A stretch of 64,000 nucleotides of DNA from Sulfolobus sp. A20 (GCF_001719125.1 NZ_CP017006.1:1426001-1490000), one strand, 5' to 3'. Shown: positions 1-8,059, counted from the stretch's first letter. Notes: generated by a model not told the origin, from the letters alone. Numbers and translations: made by a program.

Positions 1-1
1 A

Positions 2-1234
2 TTGAAGGCAGGGGAGCTCATGGAAGAGGAAGCTAAAGATTTTGCATTACTTATGACGCTAGAAGAAGGGAAAACGCTAAAAGATAGCATGGCAGAAGTG
101 ACTAGAAGTTACAATCTATTAAAATTCTATGGAGCTTTAGCCTTTAAATTGGGAGGAAAAACCTTACCATCAGCTGATCAAAACACTAGAATATTTACTA
201 TTAAGGAGCCTTTAGGAGTTGTTGCTGCAATAACGCCTTGGAACTTCCCTCTATCAATACCAGTATGGAAAGTAGCTCCGGCATTAGCAGCAGGAAACGC
301 TGTAATAATAAAGCCTGCATCCAAGACACCTTTAATAGTAGCTAAGTTCGTAGATATATTACATAAAGCCGGATTACCGGAGGGCGTAATAAACCTTGTA
401 GTAGGTAAAGGAAATGAAGTAGGAGACGTTATAGTTACAGATAATAACATAGCTGCAGTATCGTTTACTGGTTCTACGGAAACAGGTAAAAGGATATATA
501 AACTAGTTGGCTCCAAAGACAGAATGACTAGGATACAATTGGAATTGGGAGGAAAAAATGCTTTATACATTGATAAAAGTGCTGACTTAACATTAGCATC
601 AGAGTTAGCTGTTAGGGGTGCCTTTGGACTCACTGGACAGTCTTGTACTGCGACAAGTAGAGTGATTGTTCATAAAGAGGTTTATAGTCAATTTAAGCAA
701 AAATTGTTAGAAAGGGTAAAGAGGTGGAAAGTGGGACCAGGTACCGAAGATGTTGATATGGGACCAGTAGTAGACGAATCACAATATAAGAAAGATTTAC
801 AGTACATTGAGGTTGGTAAAAATGAGGGAGCTAAATTAATTTATGGCGGGAATACATTGGGAGGTAAAGGGTATTTCCTAGAGCCAACTATATTTGAAGG
901 AGTTTCTAAGGAGATGAGGCTATTTAAAGAAGAAATATTCGGACCAATCCTAAGCGTAACAGAGGTGAAGAGTTTAGATGAGGCTATAGATCTCGTGAAT
1001 GCTGTTGATTATGGACATACCGCGGGAATTGTAGCAACTGACATAAGGGCAATAAATGAATTTGTTACAAAGGTTGAAGCAGGTGTTATAAAGGTTAACA
1101 AGCCTACAGTGGGTTTAGAGTTGCAAGCTCCGTTTGGTGGGTTTAAGAATTCTGGAGCTACCACGTGGAAAGAAATGGGAGAAGAGGCATTAGAGTTTTA
1201 CACCAGAGAGAAGACAATATATGAGGGCTGGTGA
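2..1234 (+). CDS. NAD(P)-dependent aldehyde dehydrogenase (5' end cut off)
   Basis: This is the 3' portion of an aldehyde dehydrogenase superfamily gene. The family is usually about 470-480 residues and about 410 are visible, so the N-terminus lies outside the window and the TTG at position 2 is not a credible start. Family motifs appear in order: TPWNFP in the cofactor fold, GFTGSTETGK, ELGGKN with the general-base Glu, GQSCTATSR with the catalytic Cys, and EEIFGPI near the C-terminus. The enzyme oxidises an aldehyde to a carboxylate. Sulfolobales use such enzymes on semialdehydes such as 2,5-dioxopentanoate in pentose breakdown, and on glyceraldehyde or succinate semialdehyde. The substrate cannot be fixed from sequence alone. 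The gene converges on the HTH_10 regulator across a 208-base AT-rich gap. Confidence 0.9.
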   Translation: MKAGELMEEEAKDFALLMTLEEGKTLKDSMAEVTRSYNLLKFYGALAFKLGGKTLPSADQNTRIFTIKEPLGVVAAITPWNFPLSIPVWKVAPALAAGNAVIIKPASKTPLIVAKFVDILHKAGLPEGVINLVVGKGNEVGDVIVTDNNIAAVSFTGSTETGKRIYKLVGSKDRMTRIQLELGGKNALYIDKSADLTLASELAVRGAFGLTGQSCTATSRVIVHKEVYSQFKQKLLERVKRWKVGPGTEDVDMGPVVDESQYKKDLQYIEVGKNEGAKLIYGGNTLGGKGYFLEPTIFEGVSKEMRLFKEEIFGPILSVTEVKSLDEAIDLVNAVDYGHTAGIVATDIRAINEFVTKVEAGVIKVNKPTVGLELQAPFGGFKNSGATTWKEMGEEALEFYTREKTIYEGW

Positions 1235-1442
1235 GGTAGATTTTGTAATGAAAAGCATTTAAAGGCTATTGCTTTCTTCCCTCCTTCCTCATTTTATAAA
1301 TTCGTTACAAAATTCGTGATAAGCCAAAAGTTTTTCATGATCGATTATAATAAAAAGTTTTTAGTATAACTGTTTTAGTTATACTGGCGATAAATTCTTG
1401 ATGTAGAGATATTTTAAGTTTTATGGGATCATTATTATCGTT

Positions 1443-2051
1443 TTATCCTTTCTTATTTAAATAATATTTAACTGCCTTCTTTAATGCTCTTCTTAACGTT
1501 TCTTCTAACGTTGGTGGGCTTATTCCTAGCTTTTCAGCCAATTCTCTTAACGAAATTCTCCTATCCACATCGAAATAACCTAACTTATAAGCTAACTTCA
1601 ATATCTCCATTTGCCTCTCAGTCAGTTCTTCACTGTCTATCTCAGAAATGTTAATAACGGTTACTTTAACTCCTATATTGTTCAGTTCTTCTAAAAATTT
1701 TTTTAGGGAATGCACGTTGGGTAACATTAGGGAATACATGACACTTTTGTTACCGATGACTTTCACTTTTTCCACAATCACATCATTGTGGTATAATAAT
1801 TTACAAACACTACAACCATTAGTCCTTATCCAAACCTTATCCTCGCTTATTCTTAAAACTTTAAGCGAGGCTTTCTTAAGCTCTTCAACAACCTTACCAT
1901 TATTTGACTTCAACTCAGCAACGTGATCAGTAACGTCATCACGCAGTTTTATATTCTCCACATTGGCATTGATACCCAATTTCTGGAAAGTTGCCATTAC
2001 TTCACAAGGATGATTCTCTATTAGGATTGTAGCCTCAACGGGTTGTTTCAT
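1443..2051 (-). CDS. HTH_10 (Bat-type) transcriptional regulator with CxxC
   Basis: The last 55 or so residues of this 202-aa protein form the bacterio-opsin-activator-type helix-turn-helix (HTH_10), starting at LTERQMEILKLA and including ISLRELAEKLGISPPTLEE. The N-terminal 140 residues are a putative sensor domain. It holds Cys16, then Cys80 and Cys83 as a CSVC pair, with several His (14, 43, 89), so metal or redox/NO sensing is possible; that part is inference. It starts 5 bases after the stop of the DUF488 gene and is almost certainly cotranscribed with it. That operon's promoter carries one of five 18-bp palindromes shared with the hemerythrin cluster, which makes this protein the leading candidate for the cluster's regulator. 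Confidence 0.85.
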   Translation of the reverse strand: MKQPVEATILIENHPCEVMATFQKLGINANVENIKLRDDVTDHVAELKSNNGKVVEELKKASLKVLRISEDKVWIRTNGCSVCKLLYHNDVIVEKVKVIGNKSVMYSLMLPNVHSLKKFLEELNNIGVKVTVINISEIDSEELTERQMEILKLAYKLGYFDVDRRISLRELAEKLGISPPTLEETLRRALKKAVKYYLNKKG

Positions 2052-2056
2052 CTATT

Positions 2057-2416
2057 CTAACTCTCATTGACCTTTAATAAGTTTTCCAAATATTCCTTAA
2101 GTGCTATGGCATTATTATGAGGTGATCTAGCAGAATATAACAAGGTAATGTTATTAGATTTCTTTACTAGCTCTAAGAGAACCTTTACTTTTGGATTATT
2201 ATTCAATTCATTAAAATATCTTGCTTTGAATTCCTCCCATTTACTAGGATCATGATTAAACCACTTCCTTAATTCCTCTGATGGAGCTATATCTTTAAGC
2301 CAAACATCAATCTGATTTTTCTTAATTCCCCTAGGCCATAGTCTGTCAACTAGTATCCTAATTCCATCATCTTTTTCTTGCTTCTCGTACACTCTTTTTA
2401 CTTTTATCATTTTCAC
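2057..2416 (-). CDS. DUF488 (YeaO-like) family protein
   Basis: This 119-aa protein matches DUF488 over its full length. Recognisable segments are the N-terminal KRVYE, the conserved [11 protein letters not shown], the acidic/basic [15 protein letters not shown] and the C-terminal [12 protein letters not shown]. The biochemical function of the family is unknown, though members often sit beside redox or stress genes. It is the first gene of a two-gene operon with the HTH_10 regulator. On the minus strand a TATA-like TTTATAC lies about 2436-2442, with the 18-bp palindrome at 2449-2466 just upstream of it, a position typical of archaeal activators. Confidence 0.85.
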   Translation of the reverse strand: MKMIKVKRVYEKQEKDDGIRILVDRLWPRGIKKNQIDVWLKDIAPSEELRKWFNHDPSKWEEFKARYFNELNNNPKVKVLLELVKKSNNITLLYSARSPHNNAIALKEYLENLLKVNES

Positions 2417-2448
2417 TATAATTACCTCACTTAGTGTATAAAAGCTAT

Positions 2449-2466
2449 AACCTAAACCTTTAGGGT
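2449..2466. promoter_or_regulatory. 18-bp palindromic operator, site 1
   Basis: Reads AACCTAAACCTTTAGGGT, one mismatch from the perfect palindrome ACCCTAAANNTTTAGGGT. It lies directly upstream of the TATA-like box of the DUF488/HTH_10 operon. Confidence 0.7.
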
Positions 2467-2468
2467 AT

Positions 2469-2516
2469 CTGACCTCTTTCCCGCCTTAAAAGGTGAGGTT
2501 TGCTGTTCTCTTAATA
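2469..2516 (-). repeat. TnpB-derived palindromic MITE, copy 1
   Basis: Near full-length copy of the dispersed 45-50-bp element. It begins CTGACCTC, has the core CCCGCCTTAAAAGGTGAGG and ends in a TTTGCTGTTCTC tail. It starts only 2 bases beyond operator site 1, between divergent genes. Confidence 0.75.
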
Positions 2517-2636
2517 GTGAAGTACAAGGTAATTATTATTAACTTTTTTCATACACCCGTAATATTAAATATATCTAACTATAAAATAGTACGTCTTTGT
2601 TGAATCTTTTTATCCATCTTTAACCTATGCTATCTT

Positions 2637-3071
2637 ATGTGGATCAAAAGTCCTATAGACTTACTATATTTCGAGCACTCGATATTAAGGGTTAGATTTT
2701 CAATTGCCCTTTCTCTTCTCGACAAGTCTGAAAACGAGGCGATAGAAATCCTTGAGAAGACGCACGACTTCATTGTTAATTGGCATGCAAAAATTGAGGA
2801 TAAGTATGTTTTCCCGCTATTCGGAGATAAGGCTAAACCATTTAGCAATGATCATTTATTAATAGAGAAATATGGGGGATCTGCGATAAAGGAGAGAAGA
2901 AAGGATTGGATAAAAAGATATGTCAAAATAGTTTTAGACCACAATTTAAACGAGGAGGTGATGCTCTTCAGTGATAGTATTGTGATAAAAGAAGACGTGA
3001 TGAAGTATATATTGGACGATGCTAAGAAGTACCCCTTATATTCAGAGCTTACTGGACTGAGGCTGCAATAA
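2637..3071 (+). CDS. hemerythrin-like (HHE) protein
   Basis: This 144-aa all-helical protein has the spaced His/Glu ligands of the hemerythrin HHE fold: His14, His43 or His50 with Glu54 (HAKIEDKYVFP), His73 and His102 with Glu106 (DHNLNEEV). Hemerythrin-like proteins bind a non-heme di-iron centre and handle O2, NO or iron. It is monocistronic, with an AT-rich promoter region upstream. Together with the two further HHE proteins at 4.9-6.0 kb it marks the region as an oxygen/NO-handling locus. It has no palindromic operator of its own in the immediate promoter. Confidence 0.8.
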   Translation: MWIKSPIDLLYFEHSILRVRFSIALSLLDKSENEAIEILEKTHDFIVNWHAKIEDKYVFPLFGDKAKPFSNDHLLIEKYGGSAIKERRKDWIKRYVKIVLDHNLNEEVMLFSDSIVIKEDVMKYILDDAKKYPLYSELTGLRLQ

Positions 3072-3123
3072 GGCTGAGAAGAGAGAAGAACTAGCTTGAT
3101 AAAGGCTAGTGTGAAAAATTATA

Positions 3124-3399
3124 ATGGTGGAAAAAGTGGAAAAGGGAGAAAAACTAGAAACAGTAAAGATTAAAGCTGGAACAAAAAAGAAATTAATAAA
3201 GTTAATAGGAAAATTGGAAATGAAGTATGGAAGAAAATTCACTATTGATGATGCAATAAACTATTTGTTAGAAAAGAGGAGAGGAAAAAGACCTGAACTC
3301 TTAGATCAAGTATTTGGAGTAGCTAAAGGCGTTGAGCTGTACGAAATGTTGAGGGCTGAGAGGAGAGAAGATAGGGCTGTCAGAAAGTTTAGTTCTTGA
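3124..3399 (+). CDS. vapB: VapB-type antitoxin (partner toxin gene is broken)
   Basis: This 91-aa lysine/glutamate-rich protein has a short N-terminal strand (ETVKIKAGTKKKLIKLIGKL) followed by the DDAINYLL helix of ribbon-helix-helix/AbrB-like VapB antitoxins in Sulfolobales, then an acidic/basic tail that would wrap the toxin. The call rests mainly on context: a PIN-domain VapC reading frame overlaps its 3' end in another frame, as in normal vapBC operons. The downstream vapC is frameshifted, so this antitoxin has no intact partner here. Confidence 0.7.
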   Translation: MVEKVEKGEKLETVKIKAGTKKKLIKLIGKLEMKYGRKFTIDDAINYLLEKRRGKRPELLDQVFGVAKGVELYEMLRAERREDRAVRKFSS

Positions 3400-3771
3400 T
3401 AGCGGTATATTGCTATCCTTTATTGAAGGGAAGTACAAGGAAATTTTTGATAAGATAAGGAGTGGTAAAATAAGACCTATAGTTAATTCGTTAAGCTTAG
3501 TTGAAACCTATTACATTATTTGTAGGACTTTGGTGCAGAGAAGGCTGAGGAGATAATTGATAACTTAATAAGTTCAGGGTTATTTAGAGTAGTTGGAGTT
3601 AATAGGAAAGTAATAAGGGAAGCTGGGAAGTGTAAGTGTAAATACCCTATCTCATTAGCTGACTGTATAACAATAGCTACTGCGAGGGTGGAAAATACTA
3701 AAGCCTTATTTAGAGAGGAGAGGGAGCTTAAAGAACTAAATATTCCAGAGGTTATTTTAATAGGTGAATAA
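3377..3771 (+). pseudogene. vapC: vapC PIN-domain toxin, single-base frameshift
   Basis: Frame one reads LVLDSGILLSFIEGKYKEIF, the first PIN Asp motif, followed by NSLSLVETYYI, then stops at 3554-3556. In the frame one base back, translation continues as LGAEKAEEIIDNLISSGLF through PISLADCITIATA, the second acidic motif, and ends at 3771. The simplest explanation is loss of one G near 3532, where ACTTTGGTGCA would read ACTTTGGGTGCA. Joined, the frames give a normal-length VapC of about 130 aa. The exact start is uncertain because no ATG lies at the head. Either this is a recent inactivation or a sequencing error in a short G run. Confidence 0.8.
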
Positions 3772-3836
3772 GGGCTTTAGTATTAGGAGGAACTTTCCTA
3801 TTCAACTCGAATAGCTAGAAAAACATATAAGCCTTG

Positions 3837-3885
3837 CTGACAAAGGAAGGACAAGCCTCGCCATTTATCGCGGTGAGGAAGTCAG
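3837..3885 (+). repeat. TnpB-derived palindromic MITE, copy 2
   Basis: Full-length: CTGACAAAGGAAGGACAAG left-end tail, core CCTCGCCATTTATCGCGG, right-end tip GAGGAAGTCAG. Confidence 0.8.
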
Positions 3886-3903
3886 AGTTAAGAAAGCTTT
3901 CTA

Positions 3904-3951
3904 CTGATCTCCTCCCCGCCTTAAAAGGTGAGACTTGCCTTTTCTTGGTCA
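3904..3951 (-). repeat. TnpB-derived palindromic MITE, copy 3
   Basis: Full-length and inverted relative to copy 2: CTGATCTCCTCCCCGCC, loop TTAAAA, then GGTGAGACTTGCCTTTTC. Confidence 0.8.
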
Positions 3952-4077
3952 CGGCCAGAGTCCATTAAAGAAATAGGGTCCATGAGGTATGCTGAGCTAA
4001 TGAGATGAAAGGACTGAAGTAAGTGGAGTGAAATAAAGAGACGCAAGGAAGAGTTAGTATTTATTGAAATGGATATA

Positions 4078-4119
4078 TTTACAAAGTGAGGAAAGCCTCT
4101 ATGGCGGGGAGGAAGTTAG
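4078..4119 (+). repeat. TnpB-derived palindromic MITE, copy 4 (internal deletion)
   Basis: Keeps the TTTACAAAGTGAGGAAAGCC arm and the GGCGGGGAGGAAGTTAG tip but has lost about 7 bases of the central palindrome. Confidence 0.65.
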
Positions 4120-4136
4120 AACTAATATAGTGAGTG

Positions 4137-4841
4137 CTATAACAAAAAAGTTAACGTCCCAGTCAATATCAGCAAAATTACGAAGAATATATCCCTCTTA
4201 ATTCCTCTCCTACCTAATTTTCCAATTTCCTTAGCGGAGCTCAGCTTAGCCCCCGGTAGTAAATACCTCGTTGAAGGCTCTAAAAGTGTAATTAGCATTA
4301 ATGGAGTTTTAACGCTTAGTATTATGAGGATTATTACCGAGATTACCCAAGAAACTTCTACTACCTTTTTATCTAATTTTCTATACGGTATCTTGTATTC
4401 CACATATAAAGCACCGGTAAAAATATATAATATCCAATAAATGGAAGGTAAAATAAAGTTATTATCAACAAAGATACTCCAAACGATTGATAAGGATGCT
4501 AGGAATGTAGTGCCTAATACGTTTCCCCACATTGCGTTCTTGACATAAAATAACCAAAGCGTTATAAAGATTAGAAGTAATGGGATAAAGATGAAAATGG
4601 ACGGCTTAATAAACAAGTAAGGAATGCCAGCTAATATAATCAATAAGAAGTCCTTGTAACTCAATCTAATTATTGATATCTTAGGCTGTAGATATTCTAA
4701 AATGGGTAAGGTATATACTAGTATAGGGATAAGGATTAACGATCTGATGGCGTTTATGCTGTAAAACGGTATTAGGGACACTAAGTATGACAAAACGCCG
4801 ACAAAGTATAAGGCATGATTTCTAGCTTTAACTTTCACCAT
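4137..4841 (-). CDS. polytopic membrane protein of unknown function
   Basis: This 234-aa protein has about seven or eight hydrophobic segments and short loops. The last loop (STRYLLPGAKLSSAKEIGKLGRRGIKRD) is basic and would face the cytoplasm before a final membrane helix. I do not recognise the family with confidence; a distant YwiC-like relationship is possible but weak. It is divergent from the hemerythrin gene at 4958, and two tandem copies of the 18-bp palindrome lie in the shared promoter region. It is therefore probably a member of the same regulon, plausibly in nitric-oxide or respiratory stress. Confidence 0.7.
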   Translation of the reverse strand: MVKVKARNHALYFVGVLSYLVSLIPFYSINAIRSLILIPILVYTLPILEYLQPKISIIRLSYKDFLLIILAGIPYLFIKPSIFIFIPLLLIFITLWLFYVKNAMWGNVLGTTFLASLSIVWSIFVDNNFILPSIYWILYIFTGALYVEYKIPYRKLDKKVVEVSWVISVIILIILSVKTPLMLITLLEPSTRYLLPGAKLSSAKEIGKLGRRGIKRDIFFVILLILTGTLTFLL

Positions 4842-4882
4842 AAGACACCATGACTAGCTTTCCGTGATTAAAAAAAATCTGT

Positions 4883-4900
4883 ACCCTAAACCTTTTGGGT
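4883..4900. promoter_or_regulatory. 18-bp palindromic operator, site 2
   Basis: ACCCTAAACCTTTTGGGT, one mismatch from the perfect palindrome. It forms a tandem pair with site 3, 22 bp start to start (two helical turns), between divergent genes. Confidence 0.7.
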
Positions 4901-4904
4901 GTAA

Positions 4905-4922
4905 AACCTAATCTTTTAGGGT
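4905..4922. promoter_or_regulatory. 18-bp palindromic operator, site 3
   Basis: AACCTAATCTTTTAGGGT, two mismatches from the consensus. It lies just upstream of the AT-rich promoter element of the hemerythrin gene at 4958. Confidence 0.7.
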
Positions 4923-4957
4923 CTACCATTATTTACTTTTAGTCTAGAGACTAACCT

Positions 4958-5548
4958 ATGTGGAAAGAAGAAATTAAAGAGGAACACCTTGTTATTCTCA
5001 AGGCGACTAAATCATTACTATATTCTTATGCTATAAAAACCCTCTTAGGGGATTCCAATTATTTCAATGATATACTATCTTTTTATAAAGACTTCTATTA
5101 TACCTTCGTAATCAGTTGCCACAATAAAAAAGAAGAGAGAATAGCTTCAATAAGCGGGTTTGATGAAGTGGTTAAAGATCATCCATCTATGAAAAGCTTG
5201 GCGGAAAAAGCTCTCAATTCACAAGAAGGGATAGGAGAATTCGTGAGTACAATGCTAGATCATATTACTGAGGAGGAGAATAGATGGTTAAACAATTTAG
5301 ATGGGGATTACTCTGAGGTATTAGAGGAGGTTGAGAGGGAAATAGGAGAAGATGTACATAGAAATTATGTAATTAAGGCAAATGAGATTTTCAGTAAAAT
5401 AATGGATAACTACTCAATTATAGATACTATACAGCATAAGGTTAAAAGAGATAAGGTAATTCTTGTAACTGGGTTAGATCCAGAGAGATTACATAAGGTT
5501 AAACGTAAGGTGAAAGTGGGGGAAGATTTGTGGATAGCTGAGGTGTGA
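4958..5548 (+). CDS. hemerythrin-like (HHE) protein with C-terminal extension
   Basis: This 196-aa protein carries the HHE ligand series: His10 (KEEHLVIL), His55 with Glu59 (CHNKKEER), His75 (DHPSM) and His102 with Glu106 (DHITEEE). Residues 130-196 form an extra basic region (HKVKRDKVILVTGLDP, HKVKRKVKVGEDLWI) not found in minimal hemerythrins, so a DNA- or protein-contact role is possible. It starts an operon: the next hemerythrin gene begins 3 bases after its stop. Its promoter has two tandem 18-bp palindromes upstream of the TATA-like region. Confidence 0.8.
   Translation: MWKEEIKEEHLVILKATKSLLYSYAIKTLLGDSNYFNDILSFYKDFYYTFVISCHNKKEERIASISGFDEVVKDHPSMKSLAEKALNSQEGIGEFVSTMLDHITEEENRWLNNLDGDYSEVLEEVEREIGEDVHRNYVIKANEIFSKIMDNYSIIDTIQHKVKRDKVILVTGLDPERLHKVKRKVKVGEDLWIAEV
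5538..5543 (+). promoter_or_regulatory. Shine-Dalgarno supporting a TTG start
   Basis: GAGGTG lies about eight bases before the TTG at 5552. It fits a non-leaderless, internal operon gene and decides the start. Confidence 0.6.
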
Positions 5549-5551
5549 TTT

Positions 5552-5968
5552 TTGAGCTTAGTTCAGAGATTAATAAAAGAACATTTGGAAGAGGATAGGT
5601 TAATTGAAGAAATAAGGGAATTGGGTAGTAACGAAAAATTTTATGAATTTTCAGAAAATTTGAAGAAACATATTTTCATTGAGGAAGAGATATTATTCCC
5701 TAAGCTTGGACTTGATCCTATAATTATAGAACTAATGCACCAACACGTTGCCATGTGGAATTTGATGAGTAGAATTGAGGAATCAGTAAAGGATGATGAG
5801 TATCTTAACTCATTAAGCCTATTATCCTCACTATTAAAAGTACATAATGCTATAGAGGAGAGTAACGTATATCCAGAACTCGAAAAACTAAATTTAAAGG
5901 ACATAAATGAAAAAATGCCGAAGGAATGGGTTCCTAAGTTTATGAGAGAAAATTCCCTAACTTTTTAG
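5552..5968 (+). CDS. minimal hemerythrin HHE protein
   Basis: This 138-aa protein has the classical five- or six-ligand pattern: His11, His40 with Glu44 (KHIFIEEEILFP), His63/His65 (MHQHVAMW) and His98 with Glu102 (VHNAIEESNVYPEL). It resembles the C-terminal di-iron domain of Ric/YtfE NO-damage repair proteins but lacks their N-terminal Cys domain. The start is a TTG 3 bases after the previous stop, supported by GAGGTG about eight bases upstream. Its stop codon lies inside operator site 4, so the next transcription unit begins immediately. Confidence 0.85.
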   Translation: MSLVQRLIKEHLEEDRLIEEIRELGSNEKFYEFSENLKKHIFIEEEILFPKLGLDPIIIELMHQHVAMWNLMSRIEESVKDDEYLNSLSLLSSLLKVHNAIEESNVYPELEKLNLKDINEKMPKEWVPKFMRENSLTF

Positions 5969-5971
5969 GGT
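5954..5971. promoter_or_regulatory. 18-bp palindromic operator, site 4, with TATA
   Basis: TCCCTAACTTTTTAGGGT, two mismatches from consensus, is followed at once by the TATA-like TATATA at 5971-5976, about 30 bases before the ATG at 6007. It overlaps the end of the upstream hemerythrin gene. Confidence 0.7.
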
Positions 5972-6006
5972 ATATACTTTAGAATTTATTTTATGAATAG
6001 GGAATT

Positions 6007-6618
6007 ATGGAGCAAAAAATCTTGGATGTAAGAAAATACTCACCGTCTGTTAGACACTCAATAATTCTTCAAGAGTTTGAGAAGTTAAAATCTGGAGAGG
6101 CAATGTACATTATAAATGATCATGAACCAGTCCATCTACTGCACTTCCTATCTCATAGAGAGGATTTTGATATGGATGCATATTATGCTAAAGAAATTGA
6201 AGGAGGTAAATGGATTGCCTTCTTAAAGAAGAAACAAGTCGAGGTCAGAAAAACGATTTTCACTAATTTCGATAAGAATAGAAAATTTTCGGAAAACTCA
6301 TTCACACCAGTACAAGTCTATAGAACCAATAACTATGCTGTGATTTTAGCGTACTTTAAAGCTGGTCAATTTATACCTGTTCACAAACCTAACATAGATG
6401 TTATTCTGTTTATAAAGAAAGGTAAAGGAAAAGTTGTAGCAGGAGATGAGGAGTATGATGTTAAAGAAGGGGATTTGATAATAGTCCCTAAAGGCGAAAA
6501 AAGAGGGGTATTGGCTGAGACAGAAATGGAAATACTTCATATAGTTTCACCACCCCCTACTGAAAAAGATCATGAGGAAGTAGAAGATGGATTAAGGAAG
6601 GGCAAGTTTGAGGGTTAG
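6007..6618 (+). CDS. DUF2249-cupin fusion protein
   Basis: Residues 1-75 match DUF2249: LDVRKYSPSVRH, then GEAMYIINDHEPVHLLHFL, a domain often next to hemerythrins and NO reductase genes. Residues 100-190 form a single cupin beta-barrel, with AGQFIPVHKPN, an IKKGKGKVVAGDEEYDVKEG strand-turn segment and GDLIIVPKGEKRGV. The cupin keeps His125 or so and a downstream His but not a full canonical metal site, so enzymatic function is unclear. It heads a three-gene operon with DUF59 and NnrS-like genes (gaps of 5 bases and an ATGA overlap). Operator site 4 lies directly before its TATA box. A role in metal-centre or NO stress is inferred from context. Confidence 0.8.
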   Translation: MEQKILDVRKYSPSVRHSIILQEFEKLKSGEAMYIINDHEPVHLLHFLSHREDFDMDAYYAKEIEGGKWIAFLKKKQVEVRKTIFTNFDKNRKFSENSFTPVQVYRTNNYAVILAYFKAGQFIPVHKPNIDVILFIKKGKGKVVAGDEEYDVKEGDLIIVPKGEKRGVLAETEMEILHIVSPPPTEKDHEEVEDGLRKGKFEG

Positions 6619-6623
6619 GAGAG

Positions 6624-6989
6624 ATGGTAAATATTGATGAGTGGAAAAGGAAAATAATGGAGGGGCTTAAAGAAGTATATGACCCAGAAATACCTATAGA
6701 TATTGTAAATTTAGGTCTAATATATGAATTAAAAATAAGTGGGGATGGAGATGTTTATATTAGGGTTGGAGCTACAACACCAGCTTGCCCGGTTACGGAA
6801 GATCTAGTTTATACTGTAGAACAAGTGATTAAGGAAACTGTTAGCGCTAAAAGCATAAAGGTAGATCTAGATTTAGATACGAGATGGACTCCTTTAATGA
6901 TGACTGAGGAAGGTAGAGAGCAGTTTAAACAGAAGTATGGTTACGATATAGTTCAGATGTGGAAATTACAATATGGGGAAGATCAATGA
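6624..6989 (+). CDS. DUF59 (MIP18/PaaD/SufT-like) Fe-S maturation protein
   Basis: This 121-aa protein has the DUF59 hallmarks: GLKEVYDPEIPIDIVNLGLI near the N-terminus and TPACPVTEDL with the reactive Cys in the middle. It is followed by VKVDLD-like and RWTPLMMTEEGREQF segments typical of PaaD/SufT proteins. The family assists iron-sulfur cluster assembly or insertion. It is well placed beside hemerythrin and NnrS-like genes, because iron-sulfur clusters are prime targets of NO. A GGAG ribosome-binding sequence precedes the ATG. Its stop overlaps the next start as ATGA. Confidence 0.85.
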   Translation: MVNIDEWKRKIMEGLKEVYDPEIPIDIVNLGLIYELKISGDGDVYIRVGATTPACPVTEDLVYTVEQVIKETVSAKSIKVDLDLDTRWTPLMMTEEGREQFKQKYGYDIVQMWKLQYGEDQ

Positions 6990-8059
6990 AAGTAGGAATG
7001 CTATTACTTATTGAAGGCTTTATTATTCTTTTATTTGGTGGAATACCCGCAGTTTTTAACTTCATGAATTTGCAAGGATTTCCTTACCCTTTACCTACAA
7101 CATTTTTTGAATCTCATTGGTTTATTATGATTTATGGCTTCTTCTTAACAATAATAGGCAACGAAATACTTGTCGCGTTGAGCGTTGAATGGAGTGGTAA
7201 GCCTGCCCCTAATTATTACGTAATAGTATTCGCAATAACTGTGCTAATTTCCTTACTACTTTCAGTTCTATTACCTTCATCCCCTTATGCGCTATACGTG
7301 GTATTAATCTCCTTAGCTATGCTAATCTACCACTCTAAAATTTACTTTAATTCATCACAACTAGGATTAAAGCCAACAACGTATAATTACTTATTATTTG
7401 CAACTCTCATGATAACGATTTTCATCACCGCATTTCAAACTAACTTCGATTTACCTTGGTTATCCCTAATTTTCCCTACACTTACTATCTTCTCCGTGAT
7501 GAGTAGGGACATTGGACTAGTATTCGGAGGAAGATTAATTAGAGATAAGGAAATAGCCGCAGCTTATATTTTCCTACTTTTAGGACTTTTGATTTATCCT
7601 TTAACCTTAGCATCAGTTTTTATATTTTTAGGATGGCTACTCTCCTTCCATGGATCTGGGTTATTAAAGGCTAAAGGAAGACTATATCCAAGGATTAGTC
7701 TGAGTATAGCTTGGACTTGGCTTTTAGCTTCAGCAATCTTGTCGTTGAAGAGTTATGATGCCTTCATACACTCAATTGCTGTAGGTTTTTTATTTAATAC
7801 GGTATTTGGAGTAGATGCAGTATTAATAGACATGTTAATTGCCTCCACAGGCTTTCACATTAAGATTAAACCTTCATACATACCCATTATAATTCTTAAT
7901 ATCGGATTATTGCTGAGAACAATATACGATTTAGGTTTCAGCTCACCATTATTGATATTATCCGCACCTCTGCAGGGGATTGGAATTTTATCATTCTATT
8001 TAAACACATTTAGACAAGTATTTAAACAGATAAGAAAAGGATATAAAGTAGAAAAATGA
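6986..8059 (+). CDS. NnrS-like polytopic membrane protein
   Basis: I choose the ATG at 6986, which overlaps the previous TGA as ATGA, over the open frame that begins 27 bases earlier. The product is about 357 aa with ten to twelve membrane helices. The FFESHWFIMIYGFFLTIIGN and VEWSGKPAP segments, and a late HSIAVGFLF helix, resemble the NnrS family. NnrS proteins are heme-copper membrane proteins linked to nitric-oxide metabolism and tolerance. The match is by pattern only and moderate. It ends the DUF2249-cupin/DUF59 operon and overlaps the convergent gene at 8022 by 38 bases. Confidence 0.65.
   Translation: MKVGMLLLIEGFIILLFGGIPAVFNFMNLQGFPYPLPTTFFESHWFIMIYGFFLTIIGNEILVALSVEWSGKPAPNYYVIVFAITVLISLLLSVLLPSSPYALYVVLISLAMLIYHSKIYFNSSQLGLKPTTYNYLLFATLMITIFITAFQTNFDLPWLSLIFPTLTIFSVMSRDIGLVFGGRLIRDKEIAAAYIFLLLGLLIYPLTLASVFIFLGWLLSFHGSGLLKAKGRLYPRISLSIAWTWLLASAILSLKSYDAFIHSIAVGFLFNTVFGVDAVLIDMLIASTGFHIKIKPSYIPIIILNIGLLLRTIYDLGFSSPLLILSAPLQGIGILSFYLNTFRQVFKQIRKGYKVEK

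Larger units (their letters stand above)
3772..4136. other. gene-free stretch with three MITE copies
   Basis: No open frame is supported here. It holds three copies of the TnpB-derived palindrome, two of them facing each other (3837-3885 and 3904-3951) and one internally deleted (4078-4119). The sequence between them (about 3955-4070) is unassigned. Confidence 0.6.
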
